Shown here: piece after piece, positions 33,294-43,680 of the stretch
Layout: each line of letters opens with the position of its first letter
Numbering within the stretch: the stretch's first letter is position 1
Source of the DNA: Brugia malayi
Taxonomy: Eukaryota > Nematoda > Chromadorea > Rhabditida > Onchocercidae
Direction: 5' to 3'
Length of the DNA: 64,000 nucleotides
NCBI RefSeq assembly: GCF_000002995.4
Contig: NW_025062284.1
Location: forward strand, 1 to 64,000
Notes under the pieces: generated by a model
Seen by the model: only the letters and a program-made list of their open reading frames with translations
Told to the model about the DNA's origin: nothing
Database searches by the model: none
Translations under genes and position numbers: made by a program

Positions 33294-35662
33294 CTAACGA
33301 AATTTTGTTGGGCAGTGCTCCTTGTGTTTTTGTAGCCCATTCCTGGTGCTGAAGAATTTGCCACAGCGCTCGCACTGACGATGAGATTCATGCGTTTGCT
33401 TGTGATTGTAAAATGATGGTTCATGGTGGAATGATGGCTCACAACCCGGCACTCTACATTCATAGATGAAGGGTTGACCATGTGCTTTTCTATGTGCTAT
33501 ATATTCATTGTAATCTTTTGTAACCATAGTACATCCTCGATAGACACATTCGTAGCTTCGTTCGTCTAAAAAACTCTTATGATATTGGTCTTTGCAATTA
33601 TTAATCCATGTGATAAATCATAAAAATATCAGTGCATAAAATAATCTTACCATATTATCATTTTTTTTTATCATTTCAAATTGCTTAAATCATAATAATC
33701 TGTTTATTTATCTTCTCATATGTTTGAAACAAAACTTTTGGTATTACTTTTTACTTTTGATGCTATATTTCTAATGGAAAGCACAACAAATGATTGTGAA
33801 TTTTCTTTTGTGGCGAAATCAAGTTTAGTTTTCGTCATTGTTTGTACTCCCAACTTCAAGTAATCGAGTAATGGACAAGTAATTTATTTAAAAAAAAAAG
33901 ATTAATCTGTCGCGATATTAAAAAATCAGTTGTCACTGTATGCTGACTGCCTGCCACAGGACTTTTGTCATATACAAAAGAAACTGAGGTTAGAAAAATG
34001 TCGCAGCATTTTCTGAATTGTATATTGCTATACCATGGTCAGCGATGTTTTAAAACATATTTCCGCATACATTATATTTTAAATTGAGCTTTTTTAAATA
34101 TTGTTTTTTTCAAAAAAAAGTTTTTTTTTCGAATTTAAAAAATATATTCTTCCTACTGAAGAGTTTGCCGCAATCTCTGCATTGATGCTTAGGTTGATGA
34201 GTTTGCATGTGACAACAACAAAATGATGATCTATGGCGGAAACTTAGGTGACAAGTAGTTATTTACTTATCTTCTCACATGTTTTAAGCAATAATCATAC
34301 TTTTAATGTCGCCTTCTGAACGACGAAATGAGTTTTGGTTTTTGATTCGTTATTACTTCTATCTTCAATTTCATGCTGTTAATGAAAGTGAAAAACTATG
34401 AGAGATAGAACAAAAAGTCGTTGCGCAATTCATCATTACCTGTTTCTGATCCTTCATTGGTACTTCCCCTGAAGTCGTGGATACTCAAGCTATTCAGGAA
34501 TTGTTTGTTATCGATGTTGCTCTCTTTAGTATTTCCATGTTGACTGAATGTATCGTCCGAGGAAAGAGTAAGTTGGTGAAAATAGATCGGAACGACATTT
34601 TGTTGTGAACCAGGTAAGTGCATATATGTAATAATGTCATTGGTGTCGACATTAAGTGGCGAAGAAGTCCCACTTTGAGCATCTAAATAACTTAGATTTC
34701 AATATCTTAGGTACTAAGCGTTTGTCTATATCATCTCACATATTTGAAGTAAAAATTATACTTTTAAGTTACTTCTAGAATTTCGATCGATAATTGTGGA
34801 TTTTTTGTTTTAGTGTGGTAGATATGTTTAATTTTATGGATTGAATGAAAGTAAAAAAAAAACTATAAAAGTAGAAAGAAAAATCGTTATGCAATTTGTC
34901 ATTACTTGTTTCTGATCCTTCATTGGTATTTCCCCTGTACTTGGGGACATTCAAGTTATCCGAGAAGTGCTTATTGTCCATGTTGATCAGTTCAGCATTT
35001 CCATGTTGACCGGATGTACCGTCTGAGGAAAGAGTAAGTTGGTGAAAATAGATCGGAACGACATTTTGTTGTGAACCAGGTAAGTGCATATACGTGATAA
35101 TGTCATCGGTGTCGACATTAAGTGGCGAAGAAGTCCCACTTTGAGCATCTAAATAACTTAGATTACAAGAAGTTGTTCACTTATCTTTTCACATATTTGA
35201 AGCAAAAGTCTCACCTCTAATGGAAGGATATCGTGCTTTATCATCATTCGTTTTTAATTCTCCATTGGCATCTCTCCATAATGAATCCAAATTTGAGGCA
35301 AGTGATGACTCCAAATTAGTGTGGACAATGAAATCATCATAACTAGATGAGATGAAGAGAGGATGAGGAGTAATTGTGAACAGATCAGTCTCAGAATTCG
35401 ATTCTTTACTGCTTATGTCCTCAATTCCACTCACTTGAGCGAAATCAATGAATTGCGAAGGATCGAACAGAAATTCTGAGCTAAATAATGGTTCAAAGTT
35501 GTTGTAATCAAAGCTATCTGAGACACCAGAATAAGTATTATTTGTAATAATTTCATCAGCAGCGCCGAAATTAGGTGGATAGAAAGTTTCATTTTTATCA
35601 GAAGCGATGCAAAGTAGAAGATTGAACCAGATGATTGGTGTTATAGATACAGTGAAGAACAT
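33294..35662 (-). CDS. Gene B: signal peptide, acidic region, three zinc fingers
   Basis: Proposed spliced gene. Exon 1, 35,662-35,215, starts MFFTVSITPIIWFNLLLCIA, a strong signal-peptide-like leader, then an acidic Ser/Asp/Asn-rich region. It ends GAG|GTGAGA. Exon 2, 35,148-34,906 (243 bp), follows TTATTTAG and contains YMHLPGSQQNVVPIYFHQL. Exon 2', 34,682-34,440 (243 bp), is a diverged copy of exon 2. Exon 3, 33,565-33,294, encodes three zinc fingers: CVYRGC...HRKAH, CRVPGC...HKQTH and CERCGKFF...HKEHC. All introns are phase 1, so the exons join in frame to 401 residues. The order and phases match gene A. No transcript evidence is available, and the function is unknown. Zinc fingers on a secreted-type protein are unusual. 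Confidence 0.65.
34140..34250 (-). pseudogene. Broken zinc-finger exon
   Basis: The minus strand reads CHLSFRHRSSFC then HMQTHQPKHQCRDCGKLFS. This is the second half of finger 2 and the first half of finger 3 of the same exon family. Finger 1, the acceptor and the end of finger 3 are lost in AT-rich sequence, so this is a relic of a third terminal exon in gene B. Confidence 0.8.
34440..34682 (-). CDS. Duplicated exon 2 of gene B
   Basis: Same length (243 bp), same phase and same start (TTATTTAG acceptor, DAQSGTSSPLNVDT) as exon 2 at 34,906-35,148, with a GAAACAG|GTAATG donor. The two differ at many positions in their second half (DDTFSQHGNTKESN against DGTSGQHGNAELIN), so the duplication is not recent. 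Because 243 is divisible by three, including or skipping it keeps the reading frame. Confidence 0.7.
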
Positions 35663-35961
35663 GATGGAACAAAATTTTGTGAAATGACAGAAATATTCAA
35701 ATGAAAGCTTTTTATTTCAATTAAAGATCAAAGGTTCAAACAGTTTTTAATCTGCCTATTGTTTATCGTTTTTTTCTTTTACATTTTCGTTTTTCTCTTG
35801 CCCAACTGCTAGTTTATGAATGCTCTTTTGAATCCGGAAGGAAGTGTTACAATAGCGCGTACGTAAATCTGATACTTAGGAAGGATATTGTTCCATCATT
35901 TCAGTAATACGACGTGAGGGATAAGATTCTAATCAGTTTCGATGCATTTAATTGGGTTCAT

Positions 35962-36096
35962 TTAATAAAGTCGCATCTTCACATCTATTGATAGTATCAC
36001 CGATGGGACTTCATCGGATGGAAGCATCACCTGAAATTTGCTAATTATTGCTTTTTGACATGCATCCACTGCTATTATCAGAAAGAATTTCAACAT
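35962..36096 (-). pseudogene. Short secreted-type peptide, copy 2, frameshifted
   Basis: Same leader as copies 1 and 3 (MLKFFLIIAVDACQKA), but one base is missing in the stretch matching GATGGGAACTTC (here GATGGGACTTC at about 36,004), so the tail is replaced and ends at 35,962. If the peptide is real, this copy is broken. Confidence 0.6.
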
Positions 36097-36362
36097 AAGC
36101 GATGTTTGATGTTTGAAAACATGGGACAATTTTCAAAAGTTTGGTTGACAAAATGGAGTAACATTTGCATAAAGGGAACTGATGAATAGCTGGGATTAAA
36201 TGTCATCGTATGGTGAAATATTTAATTAATTGTGTAGTATTAAATAATCCTGTCTGCTTTGTTTAATAAAATATAGTATATTGAATGGTTATAATACATC
36301 TGAGCGAGTGATAATGAAGAGAAAAATGTTGCAGCTTCTAATGGTGTAAGTATAGGTATCAT

Positions 36363-36381
36363 CCTAAGCCTAACCCTAGGC
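36363..36381. repeat. Interstitial telomere-like motif, copy 2
   Basis: CCTAAGCCTAACCCTAGGC, the counterpart of the motif at 31,601 in unit 1, with small changes. Confidence 0.7.
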
Positions 36382-37513
36382 TCAAATGCAAATGTCATCC
36401 TAATCCTTTTCCATATGATATGATTACATGAAAAATTGCATATTTTATTGGAATAACTGCACATTTGTTGCTCTTTTTGACGACAATTTTGATTTTGATG
36501 ATAAATGTTGGTTTTGTCGCCTTCTGTATTAGATATGAAACAGTACCTTTCATATATAGGAAAGTAATATTGTTCTTGTGATGATTTTAAATCTTTGATG
36601 TTTTTCTACATTCACTTTTCAACGATTAACTTACAAAATTTTTTAGTGTCGGATACCCGGGGAAATTTTTTCATTAAACATAATATCTGCCATTTATTTT
36701 GCATGTTATGGTTAGGCTAAATTATAGGTGGAAAATTTTTTCTTATAATTTTCATATATATAGGAAAAAAAACCATTTCTTTGCTTAAAACCACTTCGTG
36801 ATGCCAATTTTTGTTATAAATTTTTAGCTTCTCATTTATGATGCTTTTTCATGTTGGTTTTTTGCATAACAAATCGTTTATTTCAGTTGTGAACGCATTT
36901 TGTACATTTAAATGCTTGCCTCCGAATTTTATTGCCAATTAGTACATTTATGCATTTCTGTGATATTCATGGAATATTAAATAAAGATGAAATATTATAA
37001 AACACAATGATAAAATAAAATTATAAATTGGCCACCGCATTCTGATGCCTCGAAAACGTCCGATTGTTACGCTCTTTTCTCATGCATGCGAAGAATGCCC
37101 AAATTGTGTCTCATTTTCTAGAATGAAAATTTTTAATTTTATAACGCCAAAAAAAAATTATTGCAGTTTGTCGTAGTTTGGCTTTGTGGATAGAATAATA
37201 TGCTTTTCCGCATACGTTCCACGAATTAGGAAAATAAAACAATTTGATTAAGAGTGAAAGGATATTTTCAATGTTTGTTGATGTTTGTATATTGAAGCGC
37301 CATTGTCACCACTGTCAACACATTTTTAAGCAATTGATTCTTAGGTCGTGTGTAGTAGTACTGAGTGCAAAAAAAAATATATAGCATCTTAATGAGTGTG
37401 TCTAATGAATTTTGTATTGTCACCCAGCGTTCGCGCAAATGTTTCATAATACATTTCACACACATTCTATTTCAGGTTGACATATCTGTTTAAAATTTTG
37501 CTAAATTTGGAAA
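36382..37513. other. 3' flank of unit 2, non-coding
   Basis: Counterpart of 31,620-32,748. It contains no supported gene; frames at 36,240-36,464 and 37,268-37,465 are not conserved as proteins between the two units. The last 100 bp resemble the 3' flank that follows every zinc-finger exon. Confidence 0.5.
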
Positions 37514-37779
37514 CTAACGGGATTTGCAGCTCTTTTTATGACAATGCAGTCCATTCCTACTGATGAAGAATTTGCCACAACCCTCGCACTGAGGACGAGG
37601 TTCATGCGTTTGCTTGTGATTGCAAAATGATGGTTCATAGTCGAATGTTCGCCCACAATCGGGCACTCTGCATTCATAGATGAAGGGCTGACCATGTGTC
37701 TTCCTATGTGTTATATATTCGTTGTAACTTTTCGCGATCACAGCACACCCAGGATAGAGACATTTGTAGCTTTGTTTGT
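37514..37779 (-). CDS. Gene A alternative terminal exon: three zinc fingers
   Basis: A TTTTTTAG acceptor ends at 37,780; the exon encodes DKQSYKCLYPGC onward to a TAG at 37,514. Finger 1: C-x4-C, HRKTH. Finger 2: CRVPDCGRTF, HKQTH. Finger 3: CEGCGKFF, ending HKKSC (C2HC). It joins exon 2 of gene A in frame (phase 1) to give 316 residues. It is the counterpart of the exon at 32,749-33,014 and lies 400 bp beyond the stop of the other terminal exon, so it needs either alternative splicing or its own gene. Confidence 0.65.
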
Positions 37780-38179
37780 CTAAAAAACTTTTAATATATT
37801 TGTTTTTGCAATTGGTATTTTATTATGGTGTTTGGCAGCTAATTAAGTAATCTAATAAACCATAAAAATATTACTTCAGTGAAATACATTCCATTTCAAA
37901 TAATTTAGATCACGAAAAAGAAATTGCTTAATTATTTTTGAGCATATATATGTATCGATCTTGCATTGGATATAAGTTTTGGTAAATAGAATAGCTAAAA
38001 TCTTGGGGATTTCTTTTTCTCCTTAGAGTTATTGAACTTTCAACAGCCTTGCAACAAAATGTAATTGTGAATTTTCCGTTGTATCAACTATCTTGGTCCA
38101 ACAGGTGCTCCATAGTTCATTTCACAGGCACTCCATTTTAGACTCACATATGAATTTTTTTTTTTGTTAAATTTGCAAA

Positions 38180-39471
38180 CTAACGAGATTTTGTTTGGCA
38201 GATCCTCTTATGACGACACAGTGCATTCCTGGTGGCGAAGAATTTGCCACAGCCCTCGCACTGAGGATTAGGTTCATGCATCTGTTTGTGATTGCGAAAT
38301 GATGAATCATGGTGGAATGTCTTCCCACAACCGGGCACTTTGCATTCATAGATGAAGGGCTGACCGTGTGTTTTCTTATGTATTACATATTCTTTGTAAT
38401 TTTCCGTGATCATATTACACCCGGGGTAATGACAAATATACTTTCTCTTATCTGAAAAATTCATGTCAAAACATTTATTTTTGCAATTAATAAATCTACT
38501 ACACCATTTTGTAGTTGAGTAATGTGAAAATCACAAAAATGTCAGTGCCATAAAAAAAAGTATCATATTGCATTTTGAATAACTTAGATAGAAAGTTTAT
38601 TTATCTTCTCACATATATAAAGTAAAAACCATACTTTTAATGTCGCTTCATCAATTTCATGCTGCTGATGAAAATAAAGAACTATAAAAGATAGAGCGAG
38701 AAATCGTTATGTAATTTGTCATTACCTGTTTCTGATCGTTCATTGGTATTTTCCCTGTAGTCGGGGACAATCAAGTTATCCGAGAAGTGCTTATTGCCCA
38801 TATTGTTCTGTTCAGCATTTCCGTGTTGATCGGATGTGTCATCTGGGGAAAGAGTAAGTTGGTGAAAATAGATCGGAACCGCATTTTGTTGTGAACCAGG
38901 TAAGTGCATATATGTAATAATGTCATCGGTGTCGACATTAAGTGGCGAAGAAGTTTCACTTTGAGCATCTAAATAACTTAGATCACAAGAAGCTGTTCAC
39001 TTTTCACACATTTGAAGCAAAAGTCTCACCTCTAATGATAGGATATCGTGCTTTATCATCATTTGTTTTTAATTCTCCATTAGCATCTCTCCACACATTC
39101 CTATTTGAATCTGTATATGAACCAAGTAATGAGCCCAAATTAGTGCGACCCAACAAACCATGGCTGTTTGAAAAGCCAGGATGAGGAGCATTTGTGATCT
39201 CGGGTATCGATTCTTTGCTACTTATATCCTCAATTTCACTCAACTGATCGAAATCAATCAACTGCGAAGGATCGGATGGAAATTCTGAGCCAAACAATGG
39301 CTCAAAATTGTTGTAATCAAAGCTGTCTGAGATATCAGAATAAGTATTATTTGTAACAATTTTATCAGCAGCACCAAAATTAGGTAGATGGGAAGTTTCA
39401 TTTTTATTAGAAGCGATGCAAAGCAGAAGATTGAACCAGATGATTGGTGTTATAGATACAGTGAAGAACAT
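38180..39471 (-). CDS. Gene A: signal peptide, acidic region, three zinc fingers
   Basis: Proposed three-exon gene of 318 residues. Exon 1, 39,471-39,030, starts MFFTVSITPIIWFNLLLCIA, a hydrophobic leader with a likely cleavage site after IAS, then an acidic region (FDYNNFEPLF, DFDQLSEIEDISSKES) and a GAG|GTGAGA donor. Exon 2, 38,968-38,726, contains YMHLPGSQQNAVPIYFHQL and ends ACAG|GTAATG. Exon 3, 38,451-38,180, follows TTTTTCAG and encodes fingers CHYPGC...HKKTH, CKVPGCGKTF...HKQMH (both C-x4-C-x12-H-x3-H) and CEGCGKFF...HKRIC (C2HC). All junctions are phase 1 and lengths fit exactly (442, 243, 272 bp). Ratios of change have not been measured, but reading frame, splice sites and finger ligands are kept in both paralogues, which argues for selection. 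Function is unknown. Confidence 0.7.
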
Positions 39472-39609
39472 GATGGGACAGAATTTTATGAAATGACAGA
39501 AATATTCAAATGAAAGCTTTTTATTTCAATTAAAGATCAAAGGTTCAAACAGTTTTTAATCTGCCTATTGTTTATCGTTTTTTTCTTTTACATTTTCGTT
39601 TTTCTCTCG

Positions 39610-40178
39610 CCCAACTGGTAGTTTATGAATGCTCTTTTGAATCCGAAAGGATTACTTAGGAAGGATATTGTTCCATCATTTCAGTAATACGACGTGAGGA
39701 ATAAGATTCTAATCATTTTCGATGCATTTAATGGGTTCATTTAATAAAGTAGCATCTTCACATCTATTGATAGTATCACCGATGGGAACTTCATCGGATG
39801 GAAGCATCACCTGAAATTTGCTAATTATTGCTTTTTGACATGCATCCACTGCTATTATCAGAAAGAATTTCAACATAAGCGATGTTTGATGTTTGAAAAC
39901 ATGGGACAATTTTCAAAAGTTTGGTTGACAAAATGGAGTAACATTTGCATAAAGGGAACTGATGAATAGCTGGGATTAAATGTCATCGTATGGTGAAATA
40001 TTTAATCAGTTGTGCAGTATTTGTCTGCTTTGTTTAATAAAATATAGTATATTGAAGGTAAGTAAAATATTGAATGAATTATTTGCATTTTGAAAAAAGT
40101 TTCAGTTTTAAATTTTGGTGACGTAAATTAAATGACAATTGGAAATATGTTGACTTATTTCCAATATTTATTCTTAGG
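39610..40178. repeat. Copy 3 of the duplicated upstream module
   Basis: Matches 29,310-29,940 almost to the end, including the GTTTCAGTTTTAAATTTTGG and TTATTCTTAGG landmarks, with a short deletion near 39,650 and another near 40,020. It lies just upstream of exon 1 of gene A and may hold its promoter. Confidence 0.8.
39709..39876 (-). CDS. Short secreted-type peptide, copy 3
   Basis: From an ATG at 39,876: MLKFFLIIAVDACQKA leader, then VMLPSDEVPIGDTINRCEDA and a short tail ending at 39,709. It is almost identical to copy 1. It is read on the same strand as gene A, about 240 bp upstream of its ATG, so it could be a separate small gene or an upstream exon. Confidence 0.4.
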   Translation of the reverse strand: MLKFFLIIAVDACQKAIISKFQVMLPSDEVPIGDTINRCEDATLLNEPIKCIEND

Positions 40179-40621
40179 AGATTAGAAGTCGTTTATGATT
40201 AGGTAAGTCACGTTTATAGATTTGATAATTTTATCCTTAATAATCATTATTCATAAATCTCAGAATAACACATAGTAATAATAAAATTAATGAAACAATT
40301 AACGAAAAACTAAATAAACATAAAAAAGATTTAATAGAATTCACACATTTTCTTGAAAATTTTATGAAATTATATATCCAAAAGAAACAGTAAAGAAGAA
40401 TGAATTTATTACGGTGGGTATTAGTTTATCCAATTATACATTTGAGTATACCACTGAACGTATATAATTGTAATTAATTTTAAGTTTGTCGAAATAAACT
40501 GGAACTTGAAATATCATCTTAATTGTCATGCTAATAATTCTATAGTCTGTTTCGATTGAAGCAACATTGTACAACGACTATCACCCAAATTTACTGTGGT
40601 ATTTATATTTCTTCGAACACT

Positions 40622-40660
<39 letters not shown>

Positions 40661-40849
40661 AAATCTTCAAGTATATAGAATTCACAGATATGTTTGGAAA
40701 ACGAATTTAATGCTGAAATATAATTAAGTGATTGCATTGAGCATGTCATGTCATGCAATTCGATTACAGCAAGACAAAGAACAGATTAACTTGATAAGTC
40801 AATCCTGCTATTTCGTATATTTTTATGAAACTCTCACAAAGACAATTCC
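40179..40849. other. Spacer with poly-A run
   Basis: AT-rich sequence between the gene cluster and satellite block 3. A 29-A run lies at 40,629-40,657. No gene or structured repeat is seen. Confidence 0.5.
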
Positions 40850-42736
40850 GGCATTTATTTTATAGTTTAATATACAAAACCCTAACATTTCCCAGTTTAT
40901 TACGCAAAAAACCTGACAAATTATAGGATTTTCACAAAAATCAATTTTAAATTTGAATTAAAAATTAGCATTAATTGTAAAAATGAGTTAGTTCTATGAC
41001 TAATTAAAAATTTTATTATTTTAACAAGTGAAATTTCAATCAAAACTTTAAACCTTAATTATTTATGCTGATCAAATGACCACGATGTTGTGACCAGTAT
41101 CTATGCAACGCTTATAAATTAATCAATTAAGTTCAAATTATCTAATTTTTTTTATGAATTGATATTTTTCAATATTCTAACATTTAATTAAATTAAATTT
41201 TGACAATTCCAGCATTTATTTTATAGTTTAATACGCAAAGCACTAATAAATTATTGAGTTTTCATAAAATTTAATATTTAAATTTGAAATATAAATTAAT
41301 TTTCATTGTAAGAATGAATTAAAATCGTGAAAAATTAAAAATCTAATTAATTTTGCTAGTAAAATATTGATTAAAACTTAATTTTTAAAGTTTATTTTAT
41401 TATTTATGCTGATCAAATGACCAACAGTAAATGACCAGTACCTGTGCAATGCATATAAATTAATCAATTAAGCTCAAAATATCAATTTGTTTTAAGGAAT
41501 TGATATTTTTAAATATTTTAGCATTTAATTAAAATGATTTTTTGATATTGCTAGAATTTATTTTATAGTTTAATATATAAAATCTTAACAAATTATTGAA
41601 TATTCATAAAATTTGATATTTAGATTCGAAGTAAAAATTAATTTCAATTGTAAGAATGAATTAAAACCGTGATAAATTAAAAATTTAATCAATTTCGCTA
41701 ATCAAATATTGATTAAAACTTAATTTTCAAAGTTTATTTAATTATTTATGCTGACCAAATGACCAACCGTAAATGACCAGTATCCATGAAATGAATAAAA
41801 AATAATCAATTAAGTTCAAATTATCTAATTTTTTTTTATGAATTGATCTTCTGACATTTAATTAAATTAAATTTTGACAATTTATTTTATAGTTTATTTT
41901 ATAGTTTAGTAGTTTTATATTTATTTTATAGTTTAGTTTTATATTTATTTTATAGTTTAGTATACAAAAACCTAACAAATTATTGAATTTTCATAAAATT
42001 TGATATTTAGATTTGAAATAAAAATTAATTTCAATTGTAAGAATGAGTTAGAACAGTGGCAAGTTAAAAATTTAAATAATTTTGCAAATAATACATTGTT
42101 TAAAGCATAATTTTGAATGATTATTTAATTATTTATGCTGATCAAATGACCAGTATCCATGAAATGAATAAAAAACAATCAATTAAGTTCCAATTATCTA
42201 ATTTTTTTTTTATGAATTGATATTTTTCAATATTCTAACATTTAATTAAATTAAATTTTGACAATTCCGGCATTTATTTTATAGTTTAATATACAAAACC
42301 CTAACATTTCCCAGTTTATTACGCAAAAAACCTTACAAATTATAGGATTTTCACAAAAATCAATTTTAAATTTGAATTAAAAATTAGCATTAATTGTAAA
42401 AATGAGTTAGTTCTATGACTAATTAAAAATTTAATTAATTTTGCTTCTGAAATATTATTCAGAACTCAATTTCTAAACTTGATTTTATTATTTTTGCTGG
42501 TTAAATGACCACAATGTATGTAACCAGTACCTATGCAATGCATAAAAATCAATCAATTAAATACAAATTATTTAATTTTTCCAATGAATCGATTTTTTTT
42601 AATATTTTAACATTTAAATTAAAATGATTTTTTGATATTGCTAGAATTTATTTTATAGTTTAATATACAAACCCTAATAAATTGTTGAAATTTCATGAAA
42701 TTTGATATTTAAATTTGAAATAAAAATTAATTTCAA
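40850..42736 (+). repeat. AT-rich satellite, block 3, direct units
   Basis: About five to six units with period roughly 335-385 bp. The less AT-rich box ATGACCA..GTATCTATGCAACG with variants lies at about 41,081, 41,414, 41,759, 42,147 and 42,502. Each unit continues with ATCAATTAAG, CATTTAATTAAATTAA, GACAATTCC.GCATTTATTT, TATAGTTTAATA and ATTAATTTCA. Two units (about 40,847-41,000 and 42,264-42,440) are almost identical, which points to recent exchange within the block. A short TTTATTTTATAGTTTAG triplet repeat lies near 41,879-41,960. Confidence 0.85.
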
Positions 42737-43675
42737 AATTTTTTGTATATTGAACTATGAAATAAATCCCGTAATTGTCAAAATTTAATTTAATTAAATG
42801 CTAAAATATTTAAAAAAATCGAATCATAGCAAAATTAATTAAATTCTTTATTTGTCGTTTATTTTATTCTTACAATTCAAATTAATTTTTATTTCAAATT
42901 TAAATATCAAACTTTATGCAAATTAAATAATTTGTTAGGTTGTTGTACATTAACCTATGAAATAAATTCTAGCAATATCAAAAAATCATTTTAATTAAAT
43001 GTTAAAACTATTAAAAAATATCAATTCCTTAAAAAAATTAGTTAATTTGAATTCAGCTATTTAATTTTATGCGTTGCATACGTAATAAGAAAATAAACTT
43101 TAATAACTAAGTTTTTTTTAATATTCGAGAAGTGATATTAATAAAATTTTTAATTTGTCGTAAATTTAATTCATTTCTGCAGCTAAAATTAATTTTTATT
43201 TGAAATCTTTAGATCGAATTTTATGAAAATTTTATGATTTGCAATGAATTAAAACCTTTTTTGTATATTAAACTACGTTAAAAGTCCTACTATTATCAAA
43301 TTTTATTTTAGTTAAATGTTAAAACTATTAAAAAATAGCAATTCATTAAAAAAATATTTTTTTTCAACTTAATTAGTTATTGTATATGCATTGTACGGGA
43401 ACTAGTCGTACACGGTGTGGTCATTAACAGCTTAAATAATAAAACAAACTTTAATAATTAAGTTTTGCAAAAATTTTGAGTAGCGAAATTAATAAAGTTT
43501 TAATTGGTCATGGTTTTAATTCATTTTTGCAATTAAAATTAATTTTTATTTCGAATTTGAATATCGATTTTTATGAAAATCCTATAATTTGTAAGAGTTT
43601 TCGTATATTGGACTAGGAATTAAATTGTGGTATTATCAAGGTTCATTTTAATTGGGTGTTAAAACTTATGAGGAA
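42737..43675 (-). repeat. AT-rich satellite, block 3, inverted units
   Basis: Here the same units run in the opposite direction: TTGTATATTGAACTATGAAA, then TTTAATTAAATG, then AAATTAGTTAATTTGA and the box read backwards (GCGTTGCATACG near 43,072; GTACACGGTGTGGTCATT near 43,411). The switch near 42,737 makes the block a large, imperfect palindrome. The Wolbachia insert starts directly after the last inverted unit. Confidence 0.8.
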
Positions 43676-43680
43676 TAGTA

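Larger units (their letters stand above)
31534..36289. repeat. Segmental tandem duplication, unit 1
   Basis: This unit and 36,290-40,178 are two copies of one segment. Matching points include 31,534/36,297, 31,601/36,363, 32,749/37,514, 35,662/39,471 and 35,811/39,617. The offset is about 4.77 kb in the first part and falls to about 3.8 kb in the second, because unit 1 carries an extra exon 2 and a broken zinc-finger exon. The junction between units lies at 36,289/36,290, right after AAATATAGTATATTGA, where unit 2 begins abruptly. Confidence 0.85.
36290..40178. repeat. Segmental tandem duplication, unit 2
   Basis: Second copy of the segment starting at 31,534. It keeps the full upstream module at its far end (to 40,178), which unit 1 has lost beyond 36,289. 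It holds gene A and one copy of the short peptide. Confidence 0.85.

Noticed and set aside
40629..40657. Poly-A run as the tail of a retroposed transcript
   Set aside because: No upstream coding or SINE-like sequence and no target-site duplication could be seen.
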